A stretch of DNA of 64,000 nucleotides from contig NC_062219.1 of NCBI RefSeq assembly GCF_902686445.1, positions 111,043,160 through 111,107,159 of the forward strand. Direction: 5' to 3'. A program made the translations under genes and the position numbers. Under the pieces are notes generated by a model. It ran no database searches. It saw nothing but the letters and a program-made list of their open reading frames with translations, and was not told where the DNA came from. Source of the DNA: Sciurus carolinensis (lineage: Eukaryota > Chordata > Mammalia > Rodentia > Sciuridae). The first letter of the stretch is position 1; the number at the start of each line of letters is the position of its first letter. Shown one piece after another: positions 46,961-60,119 of this stretch.

Positions 46961-47870
46961 AAATGGGGAGAAAAAAGGCCTCTAAATGAATGTGTTTATG
47001 TGGATGTCTGAGCAGTATGAGCAGGGGAAAACATGGATGGTTATTATGAGTCACATTTGGAATCCAAGGTTGGCTGATAAAAGGAAAAAAGGTGGGGGAC
47101 ATACACTTATGGAAAAACCTCTAGAAGAGGCAACATTTCACTTACAGATATTTATGAAAACTTTTGAAAATAAAAATTTTAAGGAAAAGGACAAAAATGA
47201 AGAAAATGATTCATGGATCTAAGAGAATAAAGTGAATTCTCATATCTATATAGGTATTAAAGTATATTTATTTAATCTATAAACTTTACCTTGTCAAATT
47301 TTCAAAGAAATATGTGCAGATATCTCACAATTATGTTTTTTAAGAAGTTTTCTTTCTGTTATTCATTTTGCTGTTATCTTTTGGTACATAAAATTTATAT
47401 CTATTAGTTCTTTTATTATCAGATGATATTCTACTCTATTTCATTTAGTGCTCTTAGTCATGAACTATATTTTCTAACAAAATGTTACTCATTCTGCTCT
47501 TGCCTTGTGTTTACATAAGTATATAGTTTTTACTTGATTATTTGGTTTCACAAGTGTCTATTATAAATAGTATAGTATATTAGTATTCTTTTTCTAAATC
47601 TGAGATCTCCCCTTTTTAAAGTATTCATGTCACCCTTGCACATTTACTATGGTAATTAATAATTTGGTTTTATTATGTCAGTCTGATTTGTGATGCTTAT
47701 AAATGATTTAATTCTGCATGACTTCCACATTTATTTTGGATGCAAGAATTCTGCTTTCAAAGATAAGTGTGAGAGAATTCCAATTCTGAACTTTATGTAT
47801 TTAATAAATGTAGTGGTTAGTGCAGATATAAACTTAGAATATTTTTCTTTCTTCCCTAATATTCATGAAG

Positions 47871-48010
47871 ACAAACTAAGTGGCAACAGTAATACAAACA
47901 AAAGACAGAAAATTGCTCAGGACTTTCTCAACTCTATTGACCAGACAGGAGAACTTTTGGCAATATTTGAAGATGATGAAATTGATGAAGTTAAACAAGA
48001 AAGAATGGAG
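47871..48010 (+). CDS. SUPT3H: SUPT3H exon, acidic/charged linker after the histone fold
   Basis: This 140-base exon completes the split aspartate codon and encodes [20 protein letters not shown] followed by [19 protein letters not shown] and VKQERME. The segment lies between the N-terminal histone fold and the C-terminal part of Spt3 and matches SUPT3H as I recall it, with a few substitutions. The acceptor is a pyrimidine-rich tract ending catgaag (AAG), the donor gag|gtatag; it ends in phase 0. The next exon should begin with an RAERQ-like sequence and is not seen up to 64000. No disruption. Confidence 0.95.
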
Positions 48011-50941
48011 GTATAGTACATTCTTCCTTTTTTACAGTAATAGAACAATCATCACAGTGCTTACATGTTTCGTTCTTGTACTCTTAAACTGTTGTCTGAA
48101 ATTCTCAAATCAGTTGTTTTATATCTGATGGCAGTAGCGTACAGAGGAGTAAGCTCAGTCAGACATTGCCTTCACAGTTGACTTCAGGAAACAGCTTAGC
48201 ATTTCTTTCTTTCTTTGAAAGTGTGTAGATTTCCCTATTCTGGATCTGACATTTGCTAGTTATGATTTCATTAAAGCTAATATGTAATTAATCATATACT
48301 TATTTTTTGTTATAAATTATCTAGACATATTTGGGGCAAAGGTAATTGTTTTTGTTTTGACCTTTAAAGAGCTATTTTTTAGGCTGTTACTTGTAGACTG
48401 TTACTTGCAACTCCTCAGTTAAGATAGTATCCAGGACAATTCCATGCCTATATCACTGTAATACAGTGACATATACTTGGATTCCCTAGAGGAATTTAAC
48501 AATGAATAAGGAAATGCATGCCTTCTATTTACCTTAGCTATACATGATATTTTTTCTTTAAATATTCTTCAAGAAAAATAAGAGTAATGATTTCATTTGC
48601 ATGCCTTCCAAAGTGTAAGGCAGTAGTCTTGTATTCTTATTATAATACTTTTACAAGTAAGAAATCCCAGTTTCTCTCTTCTCTTTAAATTGGGCAAGAG
48701 AGGTAATTTCAGAATTCCAAAAGATGTTGCTAAATGCCTACTTTATCATAGTGTGTACATATGCTAAAAATATAATTATTTCATGTTAAATTCTGGAGGA
48801 AGTCCAGTAGACAAAATGCTTTATACATATAGCAACCTTCTTTAAGGAATTAGTATGCTTAGATCATAAATTGTGATCTAAAGGCAATGTTCTTTTAGGT
48901 ATCAATTACTTTAGAAATGTGTGGTTATCTTGGTTTGGGACAACTGCAAATGGTTTTAGTTCAACTTTGCCTTGAGCCAAAAACATGCTAAGTTGTCCAA
49001 AGCAGATGATAAACATGCATTTCTGGTGTCATTATGGCCTAAACAGGATATGATTGTTTAGTTTTTGATGTATTATACAGAGAGCAAATATTGTTTATGC
49101 TTTATTTTTAAATACTTTTATATTATAAAAATGAGCATTAAAGTCATTAAGGAAAGAGTCTAAATAGAACATGTAAAATTGAACAAGTAGCTTTTCAAGT
49201 TTGATGTGAAAATCTTGGCTAACCAAGCCTGTTGCCCAGAAGGGCATTCCATAATCAAGGAGAAAGAAGAGAAGAAATGGAGCGTTTTGTAACACTGAGC
49301 TCATAATGGCAGGCTCCTAGATGCTTGGAAAAACAAGTCAGTAAGTTACTAGTTAAAATCAATAAGATATTTGGAAATTAAGAGTAGAAAATATTGGGCA
49401 CTTACACAGTCTGTAGTTATATTGGATAATAAAATACCAATAGTTGATAAAAATAGGTACAGTGGAATTCTGCTTCATCTATACAATAAGCAAGAGATTA
49501 GCAGTTTAAGTTCTTATAACTAAAATCTTCTGTAACCCAGATAATAAAGAATAGTTTTGATATTCTACTCAACCATATAACAGAGTGCAACTGAATAAAA
49601 ATGATGGACTTACAGACATAACTATAGGCAGTAGAAAGTGGAACTGTTATGAGCAGAGACCTTGCCTGCTTCTGATTTGACAGGTTACAGTGTTCAAGAG
49701 TAAACCACAACTGTGGCAGTCCATCTGAAACCACTTTGGACTCACAGACTGCAATCTCTTGCTTTTAAAGTGCAGTAGATAATCAGACCTTGGCATCATT
49801 GAGTGATTTGATTTTCCTCTAAGTATCACTTAGAGTCACAGAAACTATTTACTATCTTCTCCTCTAAAATGTATGGAAATGGCATAGACCCACCAACAAA
49901 GCCTAATTTGGGTTCTTTCTTTGTTTTTTCATTAGTTTATTTAAATTAATTTAAGAGAGAATCTTTTATAGACATAAAAGCTCACTTGGGACTCCATTTT
50001 TATCCCAAAACACTGAGTAAGCCTACAAAAAGCAGACTGGCTTCTTTCCTGTGGTTTTCAGCTGATATGTGTGTGCCTGGCTTTGCATTTCACTCCTAAT
50101 TTACTTCATTACTATAAAGTACTATGTGATGTGAAATATGAAAAATGTCTGAATTTTTACATCCCTTTGCCTTGCTAGTTCATCATCAAAATAGCTAATT
50201 AACTCCTACTTTTATTCATTGGCGTCCAGCATCAAATTTCTTAACATGTGGGTATATCTTTAGTACAGATACATAATCATGATCTCTGAAGATCCTCCCA
50301 AATTATCAAATGAAAATTTTAAAATGTTCAGAGTTATTTCAGTGTCTTTGAAGGACTGAGACATAGAAGCAGGAAAATGGTAATCATAATATTAAATTAA
50401 AATATAGCTCTCTTCCAGCCATCCCTCACTATACCTACCCCCCCTCCCAAATGAGGAAGGTGCGTTTTAGTGCTGCTAGTCTTGTCATTCTATTTTTAAA
50501 ATTCTAATCAAGTAAATGGATTATGTGAACCAGAAGCCAAGAAAGGCTCACAAAAAGCTACAGATTGCTTTGGATTTTTTTTAAAAAGGAAGAAGTATGG
50601 TCATTCTCAGAACATTTCTACCTAAGGCCTAGCTACTCTGCTTGTGGAGGAACCTAAGAAGCTTAGGTTTACCATTAACAAAGTAAATTGTCTAATCTAA
50701 TAAGCTACTAAGTTCATGAAGGGGGTGTAAACAGTGGACACTTTAAAAAATTAAGTAAACTATGCCTTCACTACAGTCTTCAAATTGATAAAAAGTAAAT
50801 TACAGAGCAAGAATTAGAACTTTAACAATAGTCTTTAAACAGGTTGGGGTACAGAAAATCTTGTGTCTGTTTAAGTCAGTTGCTTCATACTTCACTCTAG
50901 AAAGAAAGCAGAAGGGTATAAATAAAATTTAAGGCAACTTA
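48011..50941. other. SUPT3H intron, no recognised elements
   Basis: About 2.9 kb of AT-rich DNA directly downstream of the exon, with no SINE or young LINE and no supported gene. Confidence 0.55.
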
Positions 50942-51153
50942 ATTTTTTTTTTTTTTTTTAAGTTCTGGACTTTGAGCCCAGGGATGCTCCACCACAGAGC
51001 TATATCACCAACCCCTTTTTATTTTATTTTATTTTATTTTTTTATTTTTAGATAGGGTCTCTAAGTTACTGAGTCTGGCCTCAGATTTGCAGTCCTCCTG
51101 CCTCAGCATCCCAAGTAAGTAGGATTATAGTTATGTGTTATTGTGCCAGGCCT
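50942..51153 (-). mobile_element. Dimeric ID + B1/Alu-like SINE, antisense
   Basis: T-run, then ctttgagcccagggatgctc and acagagctatatcaccaacc, an attttattttattttatttt linker, then gcagtcctcctgcctcagca. Confidence 0.88.
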
Positions 51154-51688
51154 AAAAAAGTTTTTTTAATAACCTTAAAATTGAGTAATATTCTTGATGG
51201 ACATTTGAATTTGCTTTACCTGAAATGAATTAACTATAAATTTTTAAAACAAGCTTCTCACAAAGCCTGAATGATAAGAGAAATCAGGCATATCGTTCAT
51301 CTGTGCCTAAAGTATTATGGGGTTGTGATCCTTGGGGATTTTCTGTCCCAAACTTATATAATTTTTGGAGGTAAATGAACTAGGCTCCAGAGGGAGTAAG
51401 TGGCTATAAAAGTTCTCTATCTTTTTTTATTTTTCAAGTGTCTTCTTTTTTTTAGTCCCTATTTCTACCTATCATGATTTTTATTACTTATAAAGGAAAT
51501 GAAAATAAAATACCTTGAAAAACCAAGAGTCCAAGTATATCTTTGATAAGATTAACACAAAAGAAAAAAAAACTCAGACCAGTTAAGATAAACAGTTACA
51601 AATACTCAAGAAATTAAAAGGTTGATTTAAAACTGACACTCAGAAAAAATATTAATAATTTAATGTATATGACATTAAGAAATTAAGA
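51154..51688. other. Non-coding intronic DNA
   Basis: No gene or confident repeat seen. Confidence 0.5.
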
Positions 51689-51785
51689 TAGGGTTGAGGT
51701 TGTAGCTCAGTTCTTGAGCACTTACTCAGCATGTGCAAGTTGCTGGGTTAAATTTGTAGCACTGGAAAGAAAGAAAAAGAAACAA
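51689..51785 (+). mobile_element. ID SINE, diverged
   Basis: gggttgaggttgtagctcag to tgctgggttaaatttgtagc with an A/G-rich tail. Confidence 0.85.
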
Positions 51786-51814
51786 CAAAGAAAAGAGAAA
51801 GACTTGGAAGATGT

Positions 51815-52015
51815 ATGTAGTTTATATATATAATATGTACAAATATGTATATATATGCCCTTACATCCATATAGATATAGTATATAGGAATATAAATACA
51901 ATTTGACTCGATTTTTCCACATTTTTTATTGTGCATTTTAGTTGTACATAATGGTAGAATTTGTTGTTGCATATTAGTACATGCACACCATATAATGACT
52001 ACATTTTTTAAAGGT
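51815..52015. repeat. TA-rich simple sequence and a possible squirrel repeat fragment
   Basis: TATA-rich tract to about 51900, then attgtgcattttagttgtac and gtacatgcacaccatataat, which look like a piece of an interspersed repeat; family not identified. Confidence 0.45.
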
Positions 52016-52889
52016 AAAAGAACAATCAGAGGTATATCAGACAGCCCCAAATAGTAATAATAACAGTATTAGTTTCAGTGAAAAGAGATTTAAAGAGAAA
52101 AATCTCAGAATGGAATAAAGACAGTGATTTTGTTACTGAATGATGTTGCCTTGAATCAACTGAGGGAAATAAGATTTGAATAAATATCTACCTACTGAAT
52201 ATACATAAATTTTATAAATGAGCAACTATTTTAAAATCTTACTTAAGTAGCTCCAAAGAGTTCCTGGAGAGTATGCAGCCCCTACCTTACCCCCACACCT
52301 TCATTAATCAGTGTTCTTCAGTTTTATGTAATGCCTCTTCATCTCATCAGTGAGGAAAGTGTTTGACTATTATTTTAATTGATAAACCATTCAGTTGTCC
52401 TTAAGGAGAGTCAACAAAGGATATGATTCATCAAGAGAACATATTGCCATGTCTGATTATCTTAAGGGTAATTTTGTTCAAATGATTTTAAAATACTTTA
52501 TAAAATTAATATTCAGGAAATACTAATAGAAATACCTCAAGAACTTGGTAATTCTAGCTACACAGCAGAATTAATGTAATATACTATGTTTTTCTGATCT
52601 AGAAACTGTAGGAAAGATAGTAGTGTTTAGTTTTAGAACAACTCAATATTTTATGTTTAAGATATAGCTCTGAAACTGAGTTGTTTGTAACTTTATATAA
52701 GCTATTAAATATATTTTTATCCATAACTATCTTCTTATAAAAGGTAAAGACAAATCACAGGAGAAATAAAAATAATGAACATAAGATATCTTTTTGCTGT
52801 GAACAGAACTCATTCTTGCCTATAACATTGTGAAGAGTAAGATAGGATTGGACCCATTAATTATTGGTAGAAACATAGAGTGGTAAAGC
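52016..52889. other. Non-coding intronic DNA
   Basis: AT-rich, no gene or confident repeat seen. Confidence 0.5.
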
Positions 52890-53035
52890 ACAAGTATTTC
52901 ATCTGATACCACATAAATACAAAAGATCATGAGGAATGAATATGAACAACTGTATGCTAATGAGTTTAAAACTTGAAAGAAGTGAATGAATTTCTAGACA
53001 CATTTGACTTACCAAAATTGAACTGTGGGTTCAAT
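52890..53035 (+). mobile_element. Old LINE-1 fragment (ORF2, region before the RT core)
   Basis: tgaacaactgtatgctaatg and gaatttctagacacatttga are diverged forms of the L1 block encoding the [15 protein letters not shown] segment. Confidence 0.7.
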
Positions 53036-55774
53036 AATGTTTGTCTAAACTTCTCTTGGAGAAGGCATTCTCAATTATTGACATGAAAAATAAGTTACAG
53101 AGTATATGAAATAGAGAGTATTTCCTTTCTTTTAAAGCTTTTCCTGCTCAGGTCTTTGCCAACTTTTAATATGACAGGTGGTTGTCAAGGATTCTTTTAG
53201 GATTTCTTTTCTGAATATATAATCTCACATTTTTGCCTTCTGTCAAAAAAATTTATAGCAAGATAAGTCAGATGACTACCATATTTCTGATAAAAAATAT
53301 TAAAATTATTACCATTTGTCTTTTACCTTCAGGGTTATTCAAAATTTGTTACCATTAGTTTTTGGGTGAAATTTAAAAGGGTTTTTTTTTTTTTTTTTGG
53401 TTGTTGTTGTTTTTGTTTTTGTTTTTCCTTCCTGCCCCTCTCCTAAGTCTGCTGGGGAGCAAAATACATGTTGGTAGTATTGAAACTTTACTCAGAAATC
53501 TATTTTTCCTACTCAGAACATATGATCTGACATCCACAAGTATCCTTTGTTAGGGAGAAGGAATATTTTAAATCAGGATTTGGTAGTAAAATGTAGGAAC
53601 AATGATCGATACTCACTTCCACCTTTCCTACATCAAGAGGTAAAGATTGACATCAACACTGCAAACTGTAAACATTCATGTCCACCAGTGGTAATGCATG
53701 TGTGCAGGCCTTGCTGGGCCACTGTTTATTCTTGCACAAATGGATGTTTGATGAACACATACTGATTATACTGTTCACTTAAGCTTTTATAGAACCAATC
53801 AATATTTTGTCTCAAGTAATTTCAGTTTGTTCTTTTTAAAATGAAATCCTCTTTTAAGATACATTTCAAGGGTTTTCTTAGACATCCATCCACCAACTTG
53901 TTTATAAAACACCTTGGCAGAGATGTTTTAAAATATCATTGACTTTAAGAACACCCACCCTAGAATTTACCACTAATTTGCATTTAATGTTTATAGTTCT
54001 CAAATTGTGGTTATTGTAATAACCAAACTATTTTTGCCTTGAATATTTTGTGGATTGTATTTCCCTATTCTTTCTCCTTCACCCACATTCCCCACAGTAG
54101 GTGGGCAGATTGTTGTTTTATAGTCTGGCTTTTATTTATCTTTTTTGGTTTAATCTCAACAAGTTTAGTGTTTCTAAATCTGAAAATAAGTGTATTTTGT
54201 GGCAATATTTTTGTCTTTTTAATGCATCAGTTTATTTAGTGAAATTAACAGAACATTGCTTCTTTGGTCTGGATGATTTCCCTCTACTACTTTCTTTTTG
54301 CATCTATGGTAAGGAACTACCATTAGTTCAGTTCTTTTTGTTGCCACTACCTTCTGGTAAATTGTGTAAATCAGGCTCTTCAGTATAATTAAATGTATTG
54401 CTATGTCATTGTATACTTCATTTAGAATAAGAATTTTGGATTAAGCCATAAATATTTAGTTAATTACTAAATCACACACACATGTAACCCATTGTATTAA
54501 CATGTTTGGAACTTTTCATAGCATCATTCCAAAAGGCTGATCAGATCTTGCCAGAATCCTGCTTTTCATGACTGTCTTTTTTTCTGTAGAAGAGACTTTT
54601 CATCCTCATTTCCCATCCTCCCAATACCCCCATTTTTCATGTACTTGTACTGTACCTGCACACACAAACTGACAAATATCACTGAAAGAACTCCCTTGGA
54701 CTTGCATTTCCCTAAATAGACGTTTGCTTTGTTTTCTTTCCTGAACCTTTTCCATCTTGCAGCATGTCAGTTTAGATATTTTAGTATATGATAATCATGG
54801 TATAACAAGTTGTGTTTATTTAGTTTACTTCCTCAATAAGTTCCTTGAGGGCATGCACTTATTTACTTTCATATCTTCCATACTTAACATAATGCCTCAA
54901 AAATTAAAAATTTTCAGGAAATGTTTGTTTATATACAATGAATAAAATAGGTGTAATGTTATAGCTGAAAGTGTGACCATTGTTCTGTTTTTGTACTTAA
55001 AATATGCAATTTCCAAGTATGTAAAATCAGTTACTTCTTGTGACTCACATAAGATTATAAAAAGATATTACTGTATAATTAATTTTAGTTATGTGCCTTT
55101 TTAATACCAGGAATTATTTGGCAAATCTTTTATGGGTGCTTTTTAGTTGCTAAAGGTTTTCATTGCTTGCATAATATATTCTGTTCAAGTTAGAGCAGTG
55201 ACTTCATAGTTCTTGCTATAGAAGTTCTCCTAACTACACTGCTAAGTAATTAGTAATAATTTTTTGCCCAAATAACAATTTGGGCATTACATCTTATTAA
55301 ATCTTACTTTCAAAAGTATTGCCTTGAAGAAAGGGCTTCTACATCTTGTTTTATTTCTGCACCTCAACGAATAGAAGACAATCATTATTAATAATGAATT
55401 AATTTGCCTTCTTTCAGATACGGAGAAGATGAAAGTACAAAAATGACAACATTTAGGAAAACACTTTAGAAAAAATCAAAACACTGGGTGATTGTTTTTA
55501 TTGTGAAAGAATACCTTTATTACATAAAAACTCTACCATTGTTTTTTAAATAACTTCAGTAATTAAAAATATGACTTTATTTCTTAAATGTAGCACATAT
55601 GCAAATATCTGCCAAGAATGCTACTGTAGCCTTACTCTAGCTATAAAATTATCCAAGCATGGGACAAAGAAAAAGAAGGGGAGAGAGAGAACAAGGGCTG
55701 ACAGATGAAGAATTGAAGCCCTTTTTCCTAGGAGTAGCTCTGTATAAGTTTCTGTTATCCATCTATCTGGAAAT
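53036..55774. other. SUPT3H intron, mostly unique
   Basis: No supported gene. Poly(T) with GTT-rich sequence at 53379-53426, and a possible L2 3' trace at about 54820-54945 (gttccttgagggcatgcact). The rest is AT-rich unique DNA. Confidence 0.5.
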
Positions 55775-57120
55775 GAAATCAAGAAAATAGTACTATTTAC
55801 CATAGCATAAGAAAGAGTAAAATACTTACAAATAAGTTTATTCAAGGAGTGAAAGAGATTGAAAAGAAACATATAAATGGGAAAATGAACTGTGTTCCTG
55901 GATTACAGGAATTAATGTTGTTAAAATGTCCATGCAACCTAAAGCAAATAGATCCAATGCCATTTCTAACTAAATCCCAATGGCAATTTTCAAAGAAACA
56001 GAAAAGCACAGTTCTAAATTACACATGGAATTCACAAAGGACCAAATAGTCTAGGTGATAATCTTATGAAGGAATAAAATTGAAGGCATCTTATTTCCTG
56101 ATTTCAGATTATACTACAAAACTATAGTAAGCAAAAAAATTTGGTACTGGCATAAAAACACATAAATAGATGAGTGTAACAGAAAACTCAGAAATGCGTC
56201 CATGTATGTATGGTAACTAATCTTCAGCAAAAGCACCAAGAATACAAAATTGGAAAAGGATAGTCTGTTCAGTAAAAGGTTTTAGGAAAAGTGAATGTCC
56301 ACATGCAAAAAAAAAACAAAAGAAAGAAAGAAATTGGATCCTTTTTGGGGTGGGATACAAGGGATTGAACCCTGTCTTTTGAGACAGGATCTCGCTAAGT
56401 TGCTTAGGGCCTCACTAAGTTGCTGAGACTGATTTTGAACTGGCAGTCCTCCTGCCTCAGCCTCCGAAGTCACTGGGATTACAGCATGTGCCATTGCACC
56501 TAGCAGATCCATTTCTTACACCATACAAAACTCAACTCAAAATGGATTAAAAATAAATATAAAACAAACTGTAAAACTCCTAGAAGGAAACATAAGGGGT
56601 AAAGCTTATTGACATTGGCCTTGGTAATGATTGTTTTTGTATATTACACCATGAGCTCAGGTAACTAAAGCAAATATGAACAGATGAAGCTGTATCAGAC
56701 TAAGAAGCCTCTACACACCAAAGAAAACAATGAAACTGAAAAGCAACCTATGGATTGGGAAAAAAAATTCATGAACCATACATCTGATAAAGGATTAATA
56801 GCTGAGATATAGAAGGAACTCACACAATGCAATAACAAAAACAGCAACAACAACAACAACAAAAGGCTAGCAGGTATATGAAAAGAGATACAAATTTAAT
56901 CATCATAGAAATGCAAATCATAGCTACAAGATCACCTCACCCCTATTTGAATGACTAGTATCAAATTGATAACATAGTGTGGTGTGTGTGTGTGTGTAAA
57001 ATATTACTTAACCTTTAAAAGGTAGAGATTCTGCCATTTGTGGTTGACCCTAAAGAATATTATGCTATATGAAATAAGTTAGACAAACAAAAATACTGAG
57101 TGATCTTGTATGTGCAGTTC
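55775..57120 (+). mobile_element. Old LINE-1 fragment (ORF2 3' part), split by a SINE
   Basis: Diverged ORF2 C-terminal half: gtgttcctggattacaggaa and gttaaaatgtccatgcaacc near 55890-55940, cagattatactacaaaacta near 56104, then after the SINE caaaactcaactcaaaatgg near 56525 and gaaatgcaaatcatagctac near 56908. A short (TG)n lies at 56981-56997. No open frame. Confidence 0.85.
56300..56510 (-). mobile_element. Dimeric ID + B1/Alu-like SINE, antisense, inside an old L1
   Basis: gggattgaaccctgtctttt (the ID half is shortened), then gagacaggatctcgctaagt, ggcagtcctcctgcctcagc and gggattacagcatgtgcc. It interrupts the L1 cleanly. Confidence 0.88.
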
Positions 57121-57399
57121 AGCCAAAGAATGATTGGTTGTCTTGGTGACCTGAATTTTACTTCTTTGAGATATCAGTCACCTCAAACTAATCAAATCTT
57201 CTATTAGTGTCTCATGGTATTAATATGAATCATTCCATCTACTTGTTTGGGACTTTGGTACATTTCACATGTCATGGCTATAGGCTAGTTGGTGTTATTC
57301 AAAAATTTATGATTTTCTGAGGCAAGAGACATCTATAAGAAAATTATAAGTCACTTGTAATGCATTTTAATAATATTGAATCTCATCTTCCCCTTCCAC

Positions 57400-57665
57400 A
57401 CCACAAAAACCACATGAAAGCACAGAAAAAAAGAAGTCACAATTTGAAATGCTAGAAAATGTATTTTATTTAAATTGTACCAAGAATTGTCCATTGTTTG
57501 TATAGGTTTGTAGAAATAGATAATCTCATGATTATGAGTTGATATAGCTATCTGGAAGTACATAGGGCAACATCTATTAAACATGTTAAATCCAGAATTC
57601 CTCTCTGCATGTTCTTTGATCCAGAAATTGCATTTCTAGGTACTGTCCTAAGAAAATAATTTTTT
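57400..57665 (+). mobile_element. Ancient L1M-like 3' fragment
   Basis: tttgatccagaaattgcatt then tctaggtactgtcctaagaa is the decayed form of a block typical for old L1 (L1ME/L1MC) 3' regions. Confidence 0.6.
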
Positions 57666-58872
57666 GTTTCATAATGGAAATACTCAAGCTGTAGATTTTC
57701 CTCTTAATTTGCTTTTGATAATACCTGTAGATTTTTAAAATTAGTGATATTTCTATTATTCAAATAGTATTTTGTTGTAAATTGCCCTTTTGAATTGCCA
57801 TCTGACCTACGTTACTTAGAATATTCTAAATGTAGAGATATATATTTTCCAAGTGACTGTTTAGTTTTTTTCTTTATTAAATATTTTAGTTGTTTTATTG
57901 CATAGCAGACTAGTAGATGTATTATTTTTAGCTGAAGAATTTGGTAGAATTTTCTCGGTGACCTAATAAGTGGTAGTTTTTTGTAAATGTTCTATGAACA
58001 AAGTAGGAAAATTTTAACTATTAATCATCTTTATTAATAGAATTCACTGCCTTTTAATCATTAGTCTCCAAACCTCTTTTTATAACAGACCCTCATCCCT
58101 TAGAATTTGAGAAATCATACTTAATTCTTGCCCTCATAAAGCCGCAATTCTAATTAAATCCAGCTCTTTTCTTATTACATGACTATTGTGTCTATTTCCT
58201 GGGAACTGAACATGGTTGGAGAAATATGAGGCTGTCTAGTGTTTACTTCAGATTTGTAACTAAAAGCCTCATATAGCCCTTACTGCTGCCCTGCAATCCT
58301 AGAACAGTCCCTAGTGTACTCATGCTTCAACTGTACTTAATGATTATTTAAATATTTCCTCTCTCGTCAAATCTCTAGCACTTTTCCCCTTTCTGGTTCT
58401 CTTGATTCTTGTATCCTGTTTCACTGAGAAAAGAGACGCAATCAGAAGAACTATTCCAGAAGCTCCCAGCACAGTACTGTTATGCCACATTGGTTAATGT
58501 TTAACAGCACAGAAAAATACTGAAATTTCCCCTTTCTTGAAACAAAAAAGTTTCCAGTTAACATTTTCTGCTGCCCTTCAGTGTGAAACTTCTCAAATAG
58601 ATTACATTGCTCTTCTCCAGTTCTCTTTAGAGCCCACTTGTCTCACCCTTTCATCCCTAGGACTCTACAGAAGTTGCTCATGTTAAAGTCAAAGGTAACC
58701 TCCATTGTTACCAAATACATTGATTATCTTCCACCTTTATCTTTCTTCAGCTAATAGCTCTCAGTGATTCAGAACTGGACAAATATGTGACCACTTTCAG
58801 ACTTCTATGTGCATCATTTTCTGGTCCTCTCATTTCCCTCAAACCTCATATCAGAGGGATTTTGTCAGAGTT
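57666..58872. other. SUPT3H intron, no recognised elements
   Basis: AT-rich unique DNA, no gene seen. Confidence 0.5.
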
Positions 58873-59093
58873 TTTCCCAAGAAGGAAAGAAGGACTGTAT
58901 AGAGGGAAAAGAGGGGTGGGAGGGGTGGGGCGGAAGGGAAAAAAAATAATGAATCAAACATCATTGCCCTATGTAAACGTATGATTACACAAATGGTATG
59001 CCTTGACTCCATGTACAAATAGAGAAACAACATGTATCCCATTTGTATACAATAATAATAAAAATAAATAAATAAATAAATAAAAGAAAGGTG
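58873..59093 (+). mobile_element. Young LINE-1 3' end, severely 5'-truncated
   Basis: Only the 3' UTR remains: aaggactgtatagagggaaa, the G-rich purine tract, then gattacacaaatggtatgcc and a tail of aaat units. It joins the copies at 10991, 40333 and 62466 in sequence. No coding part. Confidence 0.93.
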
Positions 59094-59470
59094 CTATAGT
59101 CAAAATTGTGGCCCAGCACCAACACCATCCCAAAATAATTTATTGAAGCCCCAACTCCCAATATAATGATATTTGCAAATGGAGCCATTGGGGGATGATG
59201 AAATTTAGATGAACTTACAAAAATAGGACTGTCATGATGAGATTAGTGAACATCCTTTTAAGATCAGGAAGAGACTCTAGAGCTTTCTCTACCATGTAAG
59301 GACACAATGTGAAGGCAGCTATCTGCAAGCCAGGAAGAAAGCCCTTATCAGAGCCAAGTTGTGCTGGCACCATGTGCATCAGACTTCTAGCCTTCACATT
59401 GGTGAAGAATAAATTGCTATTATTTAAGTCACACAGTCTTTGATATTTGTTATGGCAGCTTCAGCAGACT
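59094..59470 (+). mobile_element. Solo LTR-like element of the ERVL-MaLR type
   Basis: tattgaagccccaactccca, then gatatttgcaaatggagcca, aaggacacaatgtgaaggca, gcaagccaggaagaaagccc and an AATAAA signal in gaagaataaattgctatta, ending ttatggcagcttcagcagac. This order is typical of old MaLR LTRs. No internal region; not coding. Confidence 0.75.
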
Positions 59471-59559
59471 GGGACAAAGGAATAGTTCCCATAACCCAAG
59501 CCTCTTGTCTCTTTACCCACTATATTATTATTTGTGGCACTTATCATCCTTGATCTTGC

Positions 59560-59705
59560 ATGTTTGCTTAATATACATGTCTTAACCCACCAGCATGTAA
59601 GCTCCAAGAAAAAAGAGCTTTGTCTGTTTTATTCACTGCAGACTCTCCATTGCCCAGAATAGTGTATAGCTACAGTAGGTCCTCAATAAATATTATATGA
59701 GCAAA
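59560..59705 (+). mobile_element. L2 (LINE-2) 3' end
   Basis: ccaccagcatgtaagctcca, then gagctttgtctgttttattc and gtaggtcctcaataaatatt: the standard L2 3' end. Confidence 0.82.
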
Positions 59706-60119
59706 TATTAATAATAAAAAATATTTCCAAACACCTGTAGATCATGGATGTTTCATCATATGGAAAGCACTTATTTTTATTACTTTTGCCTTGAAGGGAT
59801 ACATACATATGTTCTTTTCAGAAACTATCTCTTACTAGCATCCAGTGTTCATCACTAAAAAGTTCACAAATTGTAGTATTTGTCTTTTAAATAGGAGAAA
59901 CATTCATTTGTCATTAATTTCTTTATACACCTCTACTTTTGTTGGAGATAACCTATAACCTTTTGGTAGTATAAAAAATTTTTGTTTTCACTCTGTATTT
60001 GAATTCAAAGTATTGCAAAAACTCTACTGTTGATGGTAATTTTTTTAATGGTGCAGACATCTCCTATACCAGTAAAATGCAATGAATTGCAATTTCCTCA
60101 CAATTAGTAGTAGTAGCAG
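59706..60119. other. Non-coding intronic DNA
   Basis: No gene or confident repeat seen. Confidence 0.5.

Larger units (their letters stand above)
34141..47870 (+). other. SUPT3H: SUPT3H intron (13.7 kb) packed with nested repeats
   Basis: Bounded by gtaacc and the acceptor tttctttcttccctaatattcatgaag region. More than half is retrotransposon DNA: SINEs, several layers of old L1, and a full-length L1 at 40333-46196. About 34141-34433, 35036-35980 and 47231-47870 carry no recognised element. Confidence 0.9.

Noticed and set aside
46986..47222. 78-codon plus-strand frame (MNVFMWMSEQYEQG...)
   Set aside because: Next to a decayed L1 3' end, A-rich, no recognised domain, no splice signals; most likely chance.
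55405..55470. Possible extra SUPT3H exon after ttgccttctttcag
   Set aside because: The acceptor looks good, but the frame (ATA CGG AGA AGA TGA) stops after four codons and does not resemble the expected next SUPT3H segment. It could at most be a cryptic terminal exon.
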